Source: Sediminispirochaeta smaragdinae DSM 11293
Lineage (GTDB): Bacteria > Spirochaetota > Spirochaetia > DSM-16054 > Sediminispirochaetaceae
Assembly: GCF_000143985.1 (NCBI RefSeq)
Contig: NC_014364.1
Coordinates: forward strand, 744,001 to 808,000
Direction: 5' to 3'
Length of the DNA: 64,000 nucleotides
The translations under genes and the position numbers were made by a program. The notes beneath the pieces were generated by a model, which was not told the DNA's origin, searched no databases, and was given only the letters and a program-made list of their open reading frames with translations. Of the stretch, positions 26,448 through 34,976 are shown piece by piece (positions within the stretch are counted from its first letter, which is position 1; the number at the start of each line of letters is the position of its first letter).

Positions 26448-27401
26448 ATGAGTGAAGTAGTAAGCATCGGGCAGATCATTACGGATATACTTGTCCGTCC
26501 CGTGGAAGCGGTCGATTTTCGGGTCGATACGCAGGAGGTTGAAACAATTCAGTTGAATACCGGGGGAGACAGCTTCAATGTCGCGGTTGCCCTTTCGAAA
26601 TTGGATGTCGACGTGGCTTTCAACGGAAAAATCGGTACCGATATCTTCGGCGAACTGCTCATAGGCAGGATCAAATCCTGCGGCATCGATAGCTCGGGGC
26701 TGGTTGTTGCAGAAGGCGATTCAACCAGCTCTTCCGTGGCGTTGATCAGGAAGAACGGCGAACGCTGCTTTCTCTTCTATCCGGGGGCCAATAATCACCT
26801 TGGAATCGAGGATATTAAGTGGGATGCCATTGATAATGCGAAAATTGTCCATGTCGGGGGGCTCTATACCCTGCCGCTTTTGGATGGTGAGAATGTGGCG
26901 AAGATACTCCGGTATGCGAAAGGGAAGGGGAAGCTCACCACCGTGGACGTTTCCTGGGATAGAAGCAACAGATGGTTCAGCGGAATTCGGGAGAGTCTTC
27001 CCTATATCGACTATTTTTTGCCCAGCTATGGTGAGGCGAAAGAGATCGCCCAAAAGGATAGTCCCGAGGAAATTGCCCGGTTTTTGCAGTCAGCCGGTGC
27101 AAAACATGTCATAATAAAGCTAGGAAACGATGGCAGTTATGTGAAGCCTGCGGGCTCCGATGGTTATGTTGTTGCTCCTGTGGATTTTGGAGAGGTCGTC
27201 GATACCACCGGAGCCGGTGATTCCTATGTCGCCGGATTTATTCGCGGCTTACTGAATGGATGGGACCTTGCGGCGTGCGCCCTCTTTGCGACGGTGGTTG
27301 CCGGAGAGAACATCAGAAAGATAGGTGCAACGGCAGGAATCCCTGCCTATCATGATGCCCTTAAACGATACAAGGAAGAGTTGGGAAAACGAACGCCGTG
27401 A
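26448..27401 (+). CDS. PfkB-family carbohydrate kinase
   Basis: A 317-residue ribokinase-fold kinase. The N-terminal GGDSFNVAVALSKL motif (residues about 37-52) and the C-terminal anion hole and catalytic base DTTGAGDSYVAGF (about 247-259) are both intact. It starts two bases after the MalG-type permease, and its stop overlaps the GTG of the response-regulator gene (GTGA). In this unit it probably adds the second phosphate to a sugar phosphate before aldolase cleavage, like 1-phosphofructokinase or tagatose-6-phosphate kinase. Confidence 0.88.
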   Translation: MSEVVSIGQIITDILVRPVEAVDFRVDTQEVETIQLNTGGDSFNVAVALSKLDVDVAFNGKIGTDIFGELLIGRIKSCGIDSSGLVVAEGDSTSSSVALIRKNGERCFLFYPGANNHLGIEDIKWDAIDNAKIVHVGGLYTLPLLDGENVAKILRYAKGKGKLTTVDVSWDRSNRWFSGIRESLPYIDYFLPSYGEAKEIAQKDSPEEIARFLQSAGAKHVIIKLGNDGSYVKPAGSDGYVVAPVDFGEVVDTTGAGDSYVAGFIRGLLNGWDLAACALFATVVAGENIRKIGATAGIPAYHDALKRYKEELGKRTP

Positions 27402-28018
27402 AAATAGCACTGGTAGATCACTCGCCGTTTATCAACTATGCTCTCACAAATCTGCTGACTGAGAGCTTCTCTTCCGTCGCCTTTATCGATTGTCATACCG
27501 GTGAAGGCGACGTTTTCGATGAGCTGCGGGAGTGTGATCTTATCATTATGGAGTTGATCTTTCGTTCCTGCAGCGGGCTTGAATTCATCAAATCCCTCAG
27601 GGACCATGAGATTGATATTCCGATTCTTGTATTCACCATGCAGAACGAGGAACACTTTGCCGAGCGTTCCCTCAAAGCTGGTGCCACCGGTTATCTTATG
27701 ATGAGTTCCGCTATCGAAGAGATTGGCTATGCCCTGAAAACGGTCCTGAATCGGCGATGCTATGTAAGCAGAAATATTGCGGAAAAGATGGCCGACCGCC
27801 TCCATGGCACCGGCGGCAATATGCCTATCGAGAGGCTTTCCGATCGGGAATTGCAGGTGCTCTTGCTGCTGGCATCGGGAATCAGCAACAGTGACATAGC
27901 GCAAAATCTCTGCCTTAGCCCCAAAACCGTGAGTACCTACAAATCCCGAATCATGGAAAAGATGGATTTCCACAACGACAAGGAAATCCTGCTCTATTTT
28001 CTGAACCAGAAAGTCTGA
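27398..28018 (+). CDS. NarL/LuxR-family response regulator with non-canonical receiver
   Basis: A 206-residue protein starting at GTG 27398, overlapping the PfkB stop. Residues 1 to about 115 form a receiver domain, and about 147-195 a LuxR-type HTH (LSDRELQVLLLL...NSDIAQNLCLSPKTVSTYKSR). The receiver is atypical. The phosphoacceptor position is Glu52 (DLIIMEL) instead of Asp, only one N-terminal acid remains (VDHS), and the conserved Lys is Met102 (GYLMMSS). The switch Thr80 is kept. No histidine kinase gene is nearby. It may work without phosphorylation and bind another signal, perhaps controlling the sugar operon it ends. Confidence 0.85.
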   Translation: MKIALVDHSPFINYALTNLLTESFSSVAFIDCHTGEGDVFDELRECDLIIMELIFRSCSGLEFIKSLRDHEIDIPILVFTMQNEEHFAERSLKAGATGYLMMSSAIEEIGYALKTVLNRRCYVSRNIAEKMADRLHGTGGNMPIERLSDRELQVLLLLASGISNSDIAQNLCLSPKTVSTYKSRIMEKMDFHNDKEILLYFLNQKV

Positions 28019-28038
28019 AATCCTTCCCCTGCTTCTCC

Positions 28039-28785
28039 TCACGCTCTAAAAATAAGTGCCTTTATAAAAATGCTGAAGCCTCCTGCCATAAAGATCGCAA
28101 TGATGACACGGCGTATCGCCTGTTCGCTGAGCTTCTTATCAATCACCGATCCTAAGGTGAATCCGGAAGCCATGCCGGGCAGTGCCGCAAGGACCAGCAT
28201 CATTACGCTTTTTGTCAGAAGTCCGCTCACGATATACGTGACAATTCTGAAGATATTTTCAATCAGGAAGACAAAACAAATATTCCCGCGAAAGGCTTGA
28301 CGGTTTTTGCTTGTCCGTTCGATGTAGGCTACAAAGAAGAGATTGATACCATAGAGACCAGCGGTGATACCAGAACAAAATGAAACGATTCCCAGGATCA
28401 CTTTATTCGGGTGCATCGTTTTCGTCCGGTCTCTCGTTATCATCTCTATACCGATACCGATGACAAGTATGCCCAGGAAGGCCTTAAGAAGCCAGGAGCT
28501 TGCATACTTTAGCAGCATTGTACCGGGGATAATCCCGCAGAGAATGCACAGGATGATGAACAGGGAGGTACGGATCGAAAAGGCCTTACGATTTTGCCAG
28601 GACATATATGCATTGACCGGAGTAGCGAGACAGAGATTGAGCGGTGAGATAACCGAATTGTCCATTGTCATCGATAGAAGCGGGGTCGAAATAAGGGGAT
28701 CCCCGAAACCGGCAAGGCCTTTGATAAAATAGCAGACAAATTCTATAAGGAAAACAAAAATATATAATTCAACTGTAGAGTTCAT
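28039..28785 (-). CDS. TauE/SafE-family membrane transporter
   Basis: A 248-residue membrane protein with about eight hydrophobic segments in two repeats. The N-terminal FLIEFVCYFIKGLAGFGDPLI and the second-half SFCSGITAGLYGINLFFVAY segments match the TauE/SafE (DUF81) pattern. Members export sulfite, sulfoacetate or other small organic anions. It lies 30 bases downstream of the XRE-cupin regulator on the same strand and the two probably form one unit. The substrate is unknown. Confidence 0.85.
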   Translation of the reverse strand: MNSTVELYIFVFLIEFVCYFIKGLAGFGDPLISTPLLSMTMDNSVISPLNLCLATPVNAYMSWQNRKAFSIRTSLFIILCILCGIIPGTMLLKYASSWLLKAFLGILVIGIGIEMITRDRTKTMHPNKVILGIVSFCSGITAGLYGINLFFVAYIERTSKNRQAFRGNICFVFLIENIFRIVTYIVSGLLTKSVMMLVLAALPGMASGFTLGSVIDKKLSEQAIRRVIIAIFMAGGFSIFIKALIFRA

Positions 28786-28815
28786 GTTCTTGAGCTTCGC
28801 TTCTCTGTCGGGGGC

Positions 28816-29484
28816 TTAAAACCAGGGGGGCGTGTTTGCCCAAATACAGGTACACATGGTATCCGATTCGTTTCGCTTCATGTGAGGCTCGCTAGAGTTG
28901 AAGGTTATGCTGTCCCCCTCTGTCAATCTGTAGCTTTCCCCCCTTATCTCCACGACCAGTTCACCCGAGAGAATCAAGCCGCATTCGCTACCGGGGTGCG
29001 CATAGGGCAGGGGACCGGTGCTTGTTCCCGGATCATATTCGTTATAGATCAACTCAATGGGACCGGCAAGATTCGGATTTAGCAGATAGAAACGTATACC
29101 CGGTCCCGGCGAAAGGAACTTTCGATTTTCTTTGTGGACCACCGGGGAGAGCCCCATCAAGTTTACCGATGTAAACATTTTAAGGTGGGAGGGTATATCA
29201 GCCTGTGTCGTATCCTGCGTTACCACATTCTCTTCGGACTGACTGTCGTTCTCTTCCACGCCATCAAAAAGAAAGCTGATGGGGATATTCATAGCATCGC
29301 AGATCTTCTTTAAGGTTGCGATCGACGGTGAGATTAAGGCCCGCTCAACTTGGCTAATGGTACTTGATGTAAGGCCTGTCAGCTCGGCAAGCTCGGATAT
29401 TTTCATGTTATGTTTATTTCTCTGAGCTCGAATTCGTGATCCGAGGGTCAGATTCACTTTAGCAACATCGACATCATCACCCAT
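28816..29484 (-). CDS. XRE-family regulator with C-terminal cupin domain
   Basis: A 222-residue regulator. Residues about 12-68 form an XRE helix-turn-helix (ISELAELTGLTSSTISQVERALISP) and about 140-220 a cupin (PYAHPGSECGLILSGELVVEI...GDSITFNSSEPHMKRN). ATG 29484 is preferred over an upstream ATG at 29499. Its own promoter region contains a TACACGTGTA palindrome. It is transcribed away from the inositol-type catabolic operon at 29883 and is the nearest regulator to that operon's palindromic operator, so it is a candidate controller of both directions. Confidence 0.86.
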   Translation of the reverse strand: MGDDVDVAKVNLTLGSRIRAQRNKHNMKISELAELTGLTSSTISQVERALISPSIATLKKICDAMNIPISFLFDGVEENDSQSEENVVTQDTTQADIPSHLKMFTSVNLMGLSPVVHKENRKFLSPGPGIRFYLLNPNLAGPIELIYNEYDPGTSTGPLPYAHPGSECGLILSGELVVEIRGESYRLTEGDSITFNSSEPHMKRNESDTMCTCIWANTPPWF

Positions 29485-29511
29485 AATAACCCCTTGCATG
29501 CAAATTTAGTT

Positions 29512-29540
29512 TCAATAAAGTACACGTGTAACTATGCCAA
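29512..29540 (-). promoter_or_regulatory. Promoter of the XRE-cupin gene with a palindrome in the spacer
   Basis: On the minus strand TTGGCA (29535-29540), 17 bases, then TATTGA (29512-29517). The spacer holds the perfect palindrome TACACGTGTA (29521-29530), a plausible autoregulatory site. From here to 29786 the DNA is AT-rich with no gene that I can support. Confidence 0.5.
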
Positions 29541-29786
29541 GAAATAGATTCAGTGTCCATAATGATATTCATCATTACTTTATTATATATCCTATAGGTT
29601 GATATTTTTATTGTAGATAAACGGCATTAGCACTTGAATCTCCTCTACATAGCTTATTTCATAAGAAATCGTATTGCAAATTATCTTGGATATTTATTTT
29701 TCTTATTCTGTAATGCCTTTCTCTGTAACAAGTTACACAGCAACCATGGACAGAATAGGAAGTGGAATTATGTATGTAAAAATTTG

Positions 29787-29820
29787 TTGACAGGTAAATT
29801 ATTGTGACTTACAATAATTT
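29787..29820 (+). promoter_or_regulatory. Strong promoter and 25-bp palindromic operator of the iol-type operon
   Basis: TTGACA (29787-29792), 17-base spacer, TACAAT (29810-29815). Overlapping the -10 box is a perfect inverted repeat: AAATTATTGT (29796-29805), five bases, ACAATAATTT (29811-29820). A repressor bound here would block polymerase. The site is 63 bases before the iolO-like start. Confidence 0.7.
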
Positions 29821-29882
29821 CAGTATTAATAAATAAATTAAATGTATGGTTAATATATTACATTCTGTTTGAGGTTGCTGCG

Positions 29883-30707
29883 ATGTGTGACTGGAGTTAT
29901 TCACTGTCAAGTGCCGATTCTGCACCCGATTCCGCTCCGATTTTGTTACGAGGGGGAATCTGTTCGAATCTTGAGGTTGCTTCGATGCTGGGATATCAGG
30001 CGATCGAAATACATACACGGGAAGATGCACTTCTTGATTATACGAGGATCGCCGAAACCGCCTCCCGGTACAATGTTACCATTTCCGCGGTTGTCACGGG
30101 GCGCCTGAATACCCAGGGAGATGTAAGTCTTATTGACGACAGGCCCTATGTTACCCAAAGCGCTTTGGCCGGTATGCGCTCCTACATAGAGATGGCCGCT
30201 CATCTTAAAACCAATCTGATTATAGGCTGGCTCAAAGGGCGTATCCCCGATGGGGCCGACAGAACCTTGTATTTGGATCGTCTGGCCCGGAATCTCCGTC
30301 TTATCTGTAAAGAGGCGGAGGAGAAGGGGGTCAAGGTTTTTATCGAGGTCATTAATCGGTACGAGGTGAATATTTTCACTACGGCTAAAGAAACCGTGGA
30401 GTTTCTTGATGCCTGGGATATTCCCAACTGTTATGTCCACCTGGATACATTCCATATGAACATCGAGGAAGAGGACCCCATTGATGCAATTCACGTTTCA
30501 GGAGCCCGCCTCGGCTATTTCCACGTGGCGGACAACACCCGTTTCTATCCTGGAAGCGGCACCCTCGATTTTACTTCGTATTTGTCTGCACTAAAAGATA
30601 TTAACTATGCCGGCTTTATATCTGTCGAGTGTCTGCCCGTTCCCGACGGAAAAACCGCGGCAAAGAAGGCATTGGCATATCTGAAGAACATAGAAAAGGA
30701 AATATGA
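29883..30707 (+). CDS. iolO: TIM-barrel epimerase, IolO-like (5-keto-L-gluconate epimerase family)
   Basis: A 274-residue xylose-isomerase-like TIM barrel. The sequence pattern agrees closely with what I know of Thermotoga IolO: DWSYSLSSADSA at the start, LRGG after it, MLGYQAIEIHTRED, FIEVINRYEVN, LDTFHMNIEEEDP, GYFHVADNTRFYPGSGTLDF and SVECLPVP near the end. Metal-ligand candidates are Glu in IEVINRYE, Asp/His in LDTFHM, His in FHVADN and Glu in SVECLP. In the Thermotoga myo-inositol route IolO converts 5-keto-L-gluconate to D-tagaturonate. It is the first gene of the operon, directly behind the operator. Confidence 0.78.
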   Translation: MCDWSYSLSSADSAPDSAPILLRGGICSNLEVASMLGYQAIEIHTREDALLDYTRIAETASRYNVTISAVVTGRLNTQGDVSLIDDRPYVTQSALAGMRSYIEMAAHLKTNLIIGWLKGRIPDGADRTLYLDRLARNLRLICKEAEEKGVKVFIEVINRYEVNIFTTAKETVEFLDAWDIPNCYVHLDTFHMNIEEEDPIDAIHVSGARLGYFHVADNTRFYPGSGTLDFTSYLSALKDINYAGFISVECLPVPDGKTAAKKALAYLKNIEKEI

Positions 30708-30719
30708 GGAGGAGCATTC

Positions 30720-31916
30720 ATGCGCGCATTTTATGTTGAGGCGGAGTTCGAACCTAAGCCGGGATACAAGCTTTCTGAAAGAGAGTTGAGTACAAGGCGT
30801 GCGGCAAGGGGAAATTCTGTTTGGAAGAATATACGAGGTTCGGTCACCGATCGCCCCGATCCCCATCCTAAAGACGATGAGGTTTTAATCAAGGTGGGGG
30901 CTGCCGGCATTTGTGGGACGGACGCACATCTGCTGCTTAAAGATGAAGAGGGGTACACCAAGTATGATGGGCATAGCAAGTACCCGATCATTACCGGGCA
31001 TGAATTTTCCGGCGAAGTCGTTGAGCTGGGTTCGGCTGTTCACAGCCTGAAGCTTGGTGATTTGGTCAGTGTCGAATCCATGAATTGGTGCGGCGAATGT
31101 GATGCTTGCCGAATGGGTATGTTTAATCAATGCAAAAACCTTGAAGAGCCCGGCCTAACCTTTGATGGCGGTTTTGCAGAGTATGCAGTGGTCAGGGCCA
31201 AATACTGCTACCTCCTGAACGACATAGTGGAATTCTATGGAGATAACATGACGGCCTTTGAATTGGGGGCCATGATTGAGCCTACCGGGGTTGCTTACAA
31301 CGGTTTATTTGTGAGAGGTGGTGGCATTCGTCCCGGAGGGCATGTGGTTGTTTTTGGTGCCGGACCGATAGGCCTTGCCGCAATTTCCCTCATGAAAACC
31401 AGTGGTGCTGCTAAGCTTATCTGTTTTGAAACCACGGAAGAGAGGCGGAAGCTGGCGCAAGAGTGTGGGGCCGACTATGTCTATGACCCTATCGCATTGG
31501 GAAAAGAGGGAGTGAATCCGTCGGAAGTGCTGATGGATCTTACTAAAGGTAGAGGCATTGCCTTATTTGCCGAATGTTCCGGGGCGACGAATGCCACCTA
31601 TCCGGTAATGGCTGGGGCACTTGCCATTGGCGGGAAAACGGTTCAAATCGGTCATTCTCTTGGAAAAACAAGTATCGATTTATATCCCTACATGTTTAAC
31701 GCCGGTGGCATCAGTGGTTCCAACGGGCAGTCCGGGCAGGGAATCTATAGCGATGTGATTGCTTTGATGGCAAGCGGCAGGATCGATATGCGTAAAATGG
31801 TAACCGGCAGGGTGCACCTTGAAGATATTCAGACTGGACTTGATCAGGCTGCTGACCGCATTTCCGGAAAAATATTAGTCAGCATGAATTATAAGAATTA
31901 CGGAGGTAACAGGTAA
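30720..31916 (+). CDS. Zinc-dependent medium-chain dehydrogenase, candidate scyllo-inosose dehydrogenase (IolM-like)
   Basis: A 398-residue MDR dehydrogenase, longer than usual because of an N-terminal extension (residues 1-45). Catalytic zinc ligands are in GICGTDAH and GHEFSGEV. The structural zinc loop is CGECDACRMGMFNQC. The NAD(P)-binding glycine motif is VVFGAGPIGLAAI. It lies between the IolO-like and creatininase-fold genes and overlaps the latter by one base, the order expected for IolM of the Thermotoga inositol pathway. The length also fits better than that of the second dehydrogenase at 32957. The assignment to IolM rests on context. Confidence 0.75.
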   Translation: MRAFYVEAEFEPKPGYKLSERELSTRRAARGNSVWKNIRGSVTDRPDPHPKDDEVLIKVGAAGICGTDAHLLLKDEEGYTKYDGHSKYPIITGHEFSGEVVELGSAVHSLKLGDLVSVESMNWCGECDACRMGMFNQCKNLEEPGLTFDGGFAEYAVVRAKYCYLLNDIVEFYGDNMTAFELGAMIEPTGVAYNGLFVRGGGIRPGGHVVVFGAGPIGLAAISLMKTSGAAKLICFETTEERRKLAQECGADYVYDPIALGKEGVNPSEVLMDLTKGRGIALFAECSGATNATYPVMAGALAIGGKTVQIGHSLGKTSIDLYPYMFNAGGISGSNGQSGQGIYSDVIALMASGRIDMRKMVTGRVHLEDIQTGLDQAADRISGKILVSMNYKNYGGNR

Positions 31917-32893
31917 TGTCAAAATGGCAAATCCCGGCAAAGGGTGGACATATGGAAAAGAATACCGGTGTCTACTATCAGAACATGACGAACAAAGATG
32001 TGGAAGAACGTCTTGAAAAGAATGACGTAATCCTGATTCCGGTAGGTTCTACGGAAAATCATGGAGCAAATGCTCCTTATGGTGAAGATACCTACCTCGA
32101 TACCAGGCTCTGCGAGCAGGTTGCTCTTGCTACCGGTTGTACCGTTGCACAGCCCATTTGGTATGGTTCTCATCCCTACCACCATCTGGGCATGCCCGGG
32201 ACGATCATGATCCCCGAGGAAACACTGGCCGACTATCTTTGCTACGTGTTTGCAGGATTCTGGAATACCGGTTTCCGGAAAATGATTGTAGTGAATGGCC
32301 ACGGTCAGGATTATGTTATTCCCCTTGCCATTCATAAATTCGGCAAGAAATTTCAGGTACCGGGTATTGTCCTTTACGTGCACTTTTGGAATGCCGCCAG
32401 AAATCCCGAAACGGGATTGACCGATCTTGCGACCAAGGATCAGGGCGGTGTGTATAATACTCCTTTTGTCCACGCCGACGAGGTTGAACAGTCTTTTGCC
32501 CTTGCCTTGTTTCCCGAGCTCTGCAAACAGGAGAATGCAGTTGTCACCAAGCCCTCTCCCATGCTGCCTCCGGGGCATATCAATAATTCTGCAGAAAACG
32601 GGGTCGGCCCGATTAAATGGTATAATGCTTTCGGCAGTGTCGGTATGGAGTGTATCTGTACTCCGGAAGGGGTCATTGGGGATCCGACCATGGCGGATGC
32701 TGAGAAGGCCCGTGCCGGGGTCGAGCACACGCTTAACTACCTTGAAAAACTGGTAAACGACATCATTACAAAATATCCGGCCGGAAAGTTGCCGCCTATC
32801 GATAAGGTCACGCAGCGCAATCGTGAAGATATCGAAGCCGTAATCAAGGGGCCGACAAAGGGAGGGCGGCATATCTATACGCTTACCTATTAA
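31916..32893 (+). CDS. iolN: Creatininase-fold hydrolase, candidate IolN (diketo-inositol hydrolase)
   Basis: A 325-residue creatininase-family protein. Metal-site motifs are GSTENHGANAP...EDTYLD near the N-terminus, VVNGHGQD in the middle and HADEVEQS after it, with the ligands Glu, His, Asp, His and Glu retained. It starts at ATG 31916 (TAATG junction) with GGAGG upstream. In Thermotoga inositol catabolism a creatininase-fold enzyme (IolN) hydrolyses the ring of 3-dehydro-scyllo-inosose to 5-keto-L-gluconate. Its placement between IolM- and IolO/IolI-like genes supports that role. A creatinine or amide hydrolase is the alternative, less likely here. Confidence 0.72.
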   Translation: MSKWQIPAKGGHMEKNTGVYYQNMTNKDVEERLEKNDVILIPVGSTENHGANAPYGEDTYLDTRLCEQVALATGCTVAQPIWYGSHPYHHLGMPGTIMIPEETLADYLCYVFAGFWNTGFRKMIVVNGHGQDYVIPLAIHKFGKKFQVPGIVLYVHFWNAARNPETGLTDLATKDQGGVYNTPFVHADEVEQSFALALFPELCKQENAVVTKPSPMLPPGHINNSAENGVGPIKWYNAFGSVGMECICTPEGVIGDPTMADAEKARAGVEHTLNYLEKLVNDIITKYPAGKLPPIDKVTQRNREDIEAVIKGPTKGGRHIYTLTY

Positions 32894-32956
32894 GGCCTAT
32901 TAAGGGCTTAGTGAAAAATCTAAAGACAAATAAGAATCTTTTCAGGAGGGTTGTTA

Positions 32957-34015
32957 ATGAAAGCCAACATAGCTTTTCTGCATGGGCCTGAGGATCTTAG
33001 GATCGAAGAGGTGGAACTGCCGCCTCTCAAACCAAACGAGATCCTCATCAAGCTTAAGGCCTGTGGTATCTGTGGATCCGATGTTGAGTGCTACGAGGGG
33101 AAATCTGCAGAGGGCCGCTACGATATAGCTCCCTACACCCCCGGTCATGAATGGGCGGGGCAGGCTGCCGAGGTAGGAAGCGCTGTCACCAGTGTAAAGG
33201 TCGGCAACAAGGTTGTCGGGGATTGTGTGCTTCCCTGCTTCAACTGTGCGAATTGTAAAGATGGCAAAATGCCTTCTGCCTGCCTGAATATGCGCGAGGT
33301 GGGATTTCGGCCCGATTCTCCCGGGGGAATGGGCGAGTACATGATCCTTGAAGAGTGCTATACCCACGTGATTCCAGACGATTGGGCATATGAGCTTGGT
33401 GCATGGGTCGAGACCTTCAATGTAGGCTACTGGGGCGTGTGGGGAAATGGATGTGATCCCGATGCTTCGGATGACTGCGTTATTATTGGTGCCGGACCTA
33501 TCGGTCTGTGTGCTTCAATGGTGTGTAAGACTTCCGGCGCACAAGTCATTGTAGTCGATCCCCTTGCTTCTCGACGGGAGACGATTCTCAAGTACGGAGC
33601 GGATCACACGGTGGATCCGTCCAAGCCTGGATATCTTGACGAGATCCTCCGTTTGACCAATGGCCGTGGGCCGTCTGTGGTTATTGAAGCATCGGGCAAC
33701 GATAACGGCATAGCGTCGCTCTTCGATATTGCGGGACACAGTGCACGGGTTGGATTAATAGGCCACTCCATCGGCCGCAAGGTTCCTGTCGAAATTGGTA
33801 AAACTATCTGGAAAACGCTGAAGATCGCAGGTTCCGGCGGGACGGACAAATGGTTTCCCCGAACCATTCGTTTCCTTTCACGCATTAAAGACAATTATGA
33901 TTTTGCTGCTTTGAATACACATCATTTCAATTTTAAGGATATCCATAAAGCCTTTGATGTCGCATGTCATGATAAGGCAAACGCCCGCAAAGTTATGCTG
34001 ACGTTCGACGAATAA
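32957..34015 (+). CDS. Zinc-dependent sorbitol/threonine-dehydrogenase-like oxidoreductase
   Basis: A 352-residue MDR dehydrogenase. Motifs are KACGICGSDVEC and GHEWAGQ for catalytic zinc, CFNCANCKDGKMPSAC for structural zinc, and VIIGAGPIGLCASM for the cofactor. ATG 32957 is chosen because CAGGAGGG lies six bases upstream; TTG 32951 is too close. It could act on a second inositol isomer or on a later intermediate. It is the second dehydrogenase of this operon, so two oxidations beyond IolG are possible. Confidence 0.85.
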   Translation: MKANIAFLHGPEDLRIEEVELPPLKPNEILIKLKACGICGSDVECYEGKSAEGRYDIAPYTPGHEWAGQAAEVGSAVTSVKVGNKVVGDCVLPCFNCANCKDGKMPSACLNMREVGFRPDSPGGMGEYMILEECYTHVIPDDWAYELGAWVETFNVGYWGVWGNGCDPDASDDCVIIGAGPIGLCASMVCKTSGAQVIVVDPLASRRETILKYGADHTVDPSKPGYLDEILRLTNGRGPSVVIEASGNDNGIASLFDIAGHSARVGLIGHSIGRKVPVEIGKTIWKTLKIAGSGGTDKWFPRTIRFLSRIKDNYDFAALNTHHFNFKDIHKAFDVACHDKANARKVMLTFDE

Positions 34016-34029
34016 AGTTTTTTGTGGTG

Positions 34030-34066
34030 GGGCACTTCCTCATCGATCTACCAAGCGGAAGTGCCC
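34030..34066 (+). promoter_or_regulatory. Intergenic hairpin before iolI-like gene
   Basis: GGGCACTTCC (34030-34039) pairs perfectly with GGAAGTGCCC (34057-34066). No T-run follows. It lies between the second dehydrogenase and the iolI-like gene, at the boundary where the DNA becomes more AT-rich, and supports a start for iolI at 34096 rather than 34024. Confidence 0.6.
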
Positions 34067-34095
34067 ATAATATTCACGTATTAGGGAAAAAGCTA

Positions 34096-34923
34096 ATGAA
34101 ACTGGGTTATAATGAAGCCACTTGCATGAAGCGGTCGACGGTTGAAAACGACTTGGTGCTTTGTGAGAGGTATGGATATGAGTATATCGAACTTCGACTA
34201 GACATGCTTAAAAAATATCTAGAAAAAAATACTCTTGCCGACTTGCAATCTTTTTTTCGTTCCAGCCGTCTTAAACCGTATGCATTCAATTCGATAGAAA
34301 ATATCAATTTTTGTTCTGCCGACCAATGGGATACATTGATTTCGCTTTTTACCTTTGGATGCGAAATTGCACAAGCAATAGGTAATCCTTATCTTATCGT
34401 TGTCCCTACAATGGGAGACGATATGCATAAAAAAAGTAAAGACGATGTATATAGCGACAGCGTTGAGGTCCTAAATAAGCTTGCGGATATTGCTAAGCCT
34501 TACAAGGTAAAGCTTGCTTTTGAGCCTATTGGTGATAAGCGATGGTGTGTACGTAGCCTTGAACAGGCCTTGGAAATTGTTCATGCAGTGGATCGCCCCG
34601 ACGTCGGCGTTGCTTTGGATTCAATAAATCTTTTTCTCTATAACCGACTATCCAATATTGATTCAATTGATGACGTTCCGTTGGATAAACTTTTCGTTTA
34701 TCACGTTAACGATTGTGAAGATCTTCCTTTGGGTGTGTTGGATCACTGCCATCGTCTGTACCCCGGTGACGGAATTATTCCATTAGCGAAAATCAGCGAT
34801 AAACTGCATAAAAAAGGTTACGAAGAGATATGCTCGGTAGAGTTGTTCCGTCCAGAGTATTGGGAACTTGATCCGGAAAAAGTTATTCGAACAGCATCTC
34901 AAAAAGCACAACGATTTTTGTAG
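34096..34923 (+). CDS. iolI: Inosose isomerase-like TIM-barrel protein (IolI)
   Basis: A 275-residue TIM barrel. The start MKLGYNEAT and the line LVLCERYGYEYIELR, plus VYHVNDCEDLPLG and SVELFRPEYW near the C-terminus, match what I know of Bacillus IolI (2-keto-myo-inositol isomerase) closely. This fixes the start at ATG 34096 and not the upstream GTG. IolI interconverts 2-keto-myo-inositol and 1-keto-D-chiro-inositol. The gene is clearly more AT-rich than the dehydrogenase genes before it. It leads directly into the ABC transporter genes. Confidence 0.82.
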   Translation: MKLGYNEATCMKRSTVENDLVLCERYGYEYIELRLDMLKKYLEKNTLADLQSFFRSSRLKPYAFNSIENINFCSADQWDTLISLFTFGCEIAQAIGNPYLIVVPTMGDDMHKKSKDDVYSDSVEVLNKLADIAKPYKVKLAFEPIGDKRWCVRSLEQALEIVHAVDRPDVGVALDSINLFLYNRLSNIDSIDDVPLDKLFVYHVNDCEDLPLGVLDHCHRLYPGDGIIPLAKISDKLHKKGYEEICSVELFRPEYWELDPEKVIRTASQKAQRFL

Positions 34924-34976
34924 TAAAAGGGAATGGCTTATGCTGTTTCCCAAAAAACGGTTGGAGGGTTTTGTAT

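Noticed and set aside
31919-32872. 317-codon minus-strand frame opposite the creatininase-fold gene
   Set aside because: Fully antisense to a well-conserved gene in an operon; no recognisable motifs.
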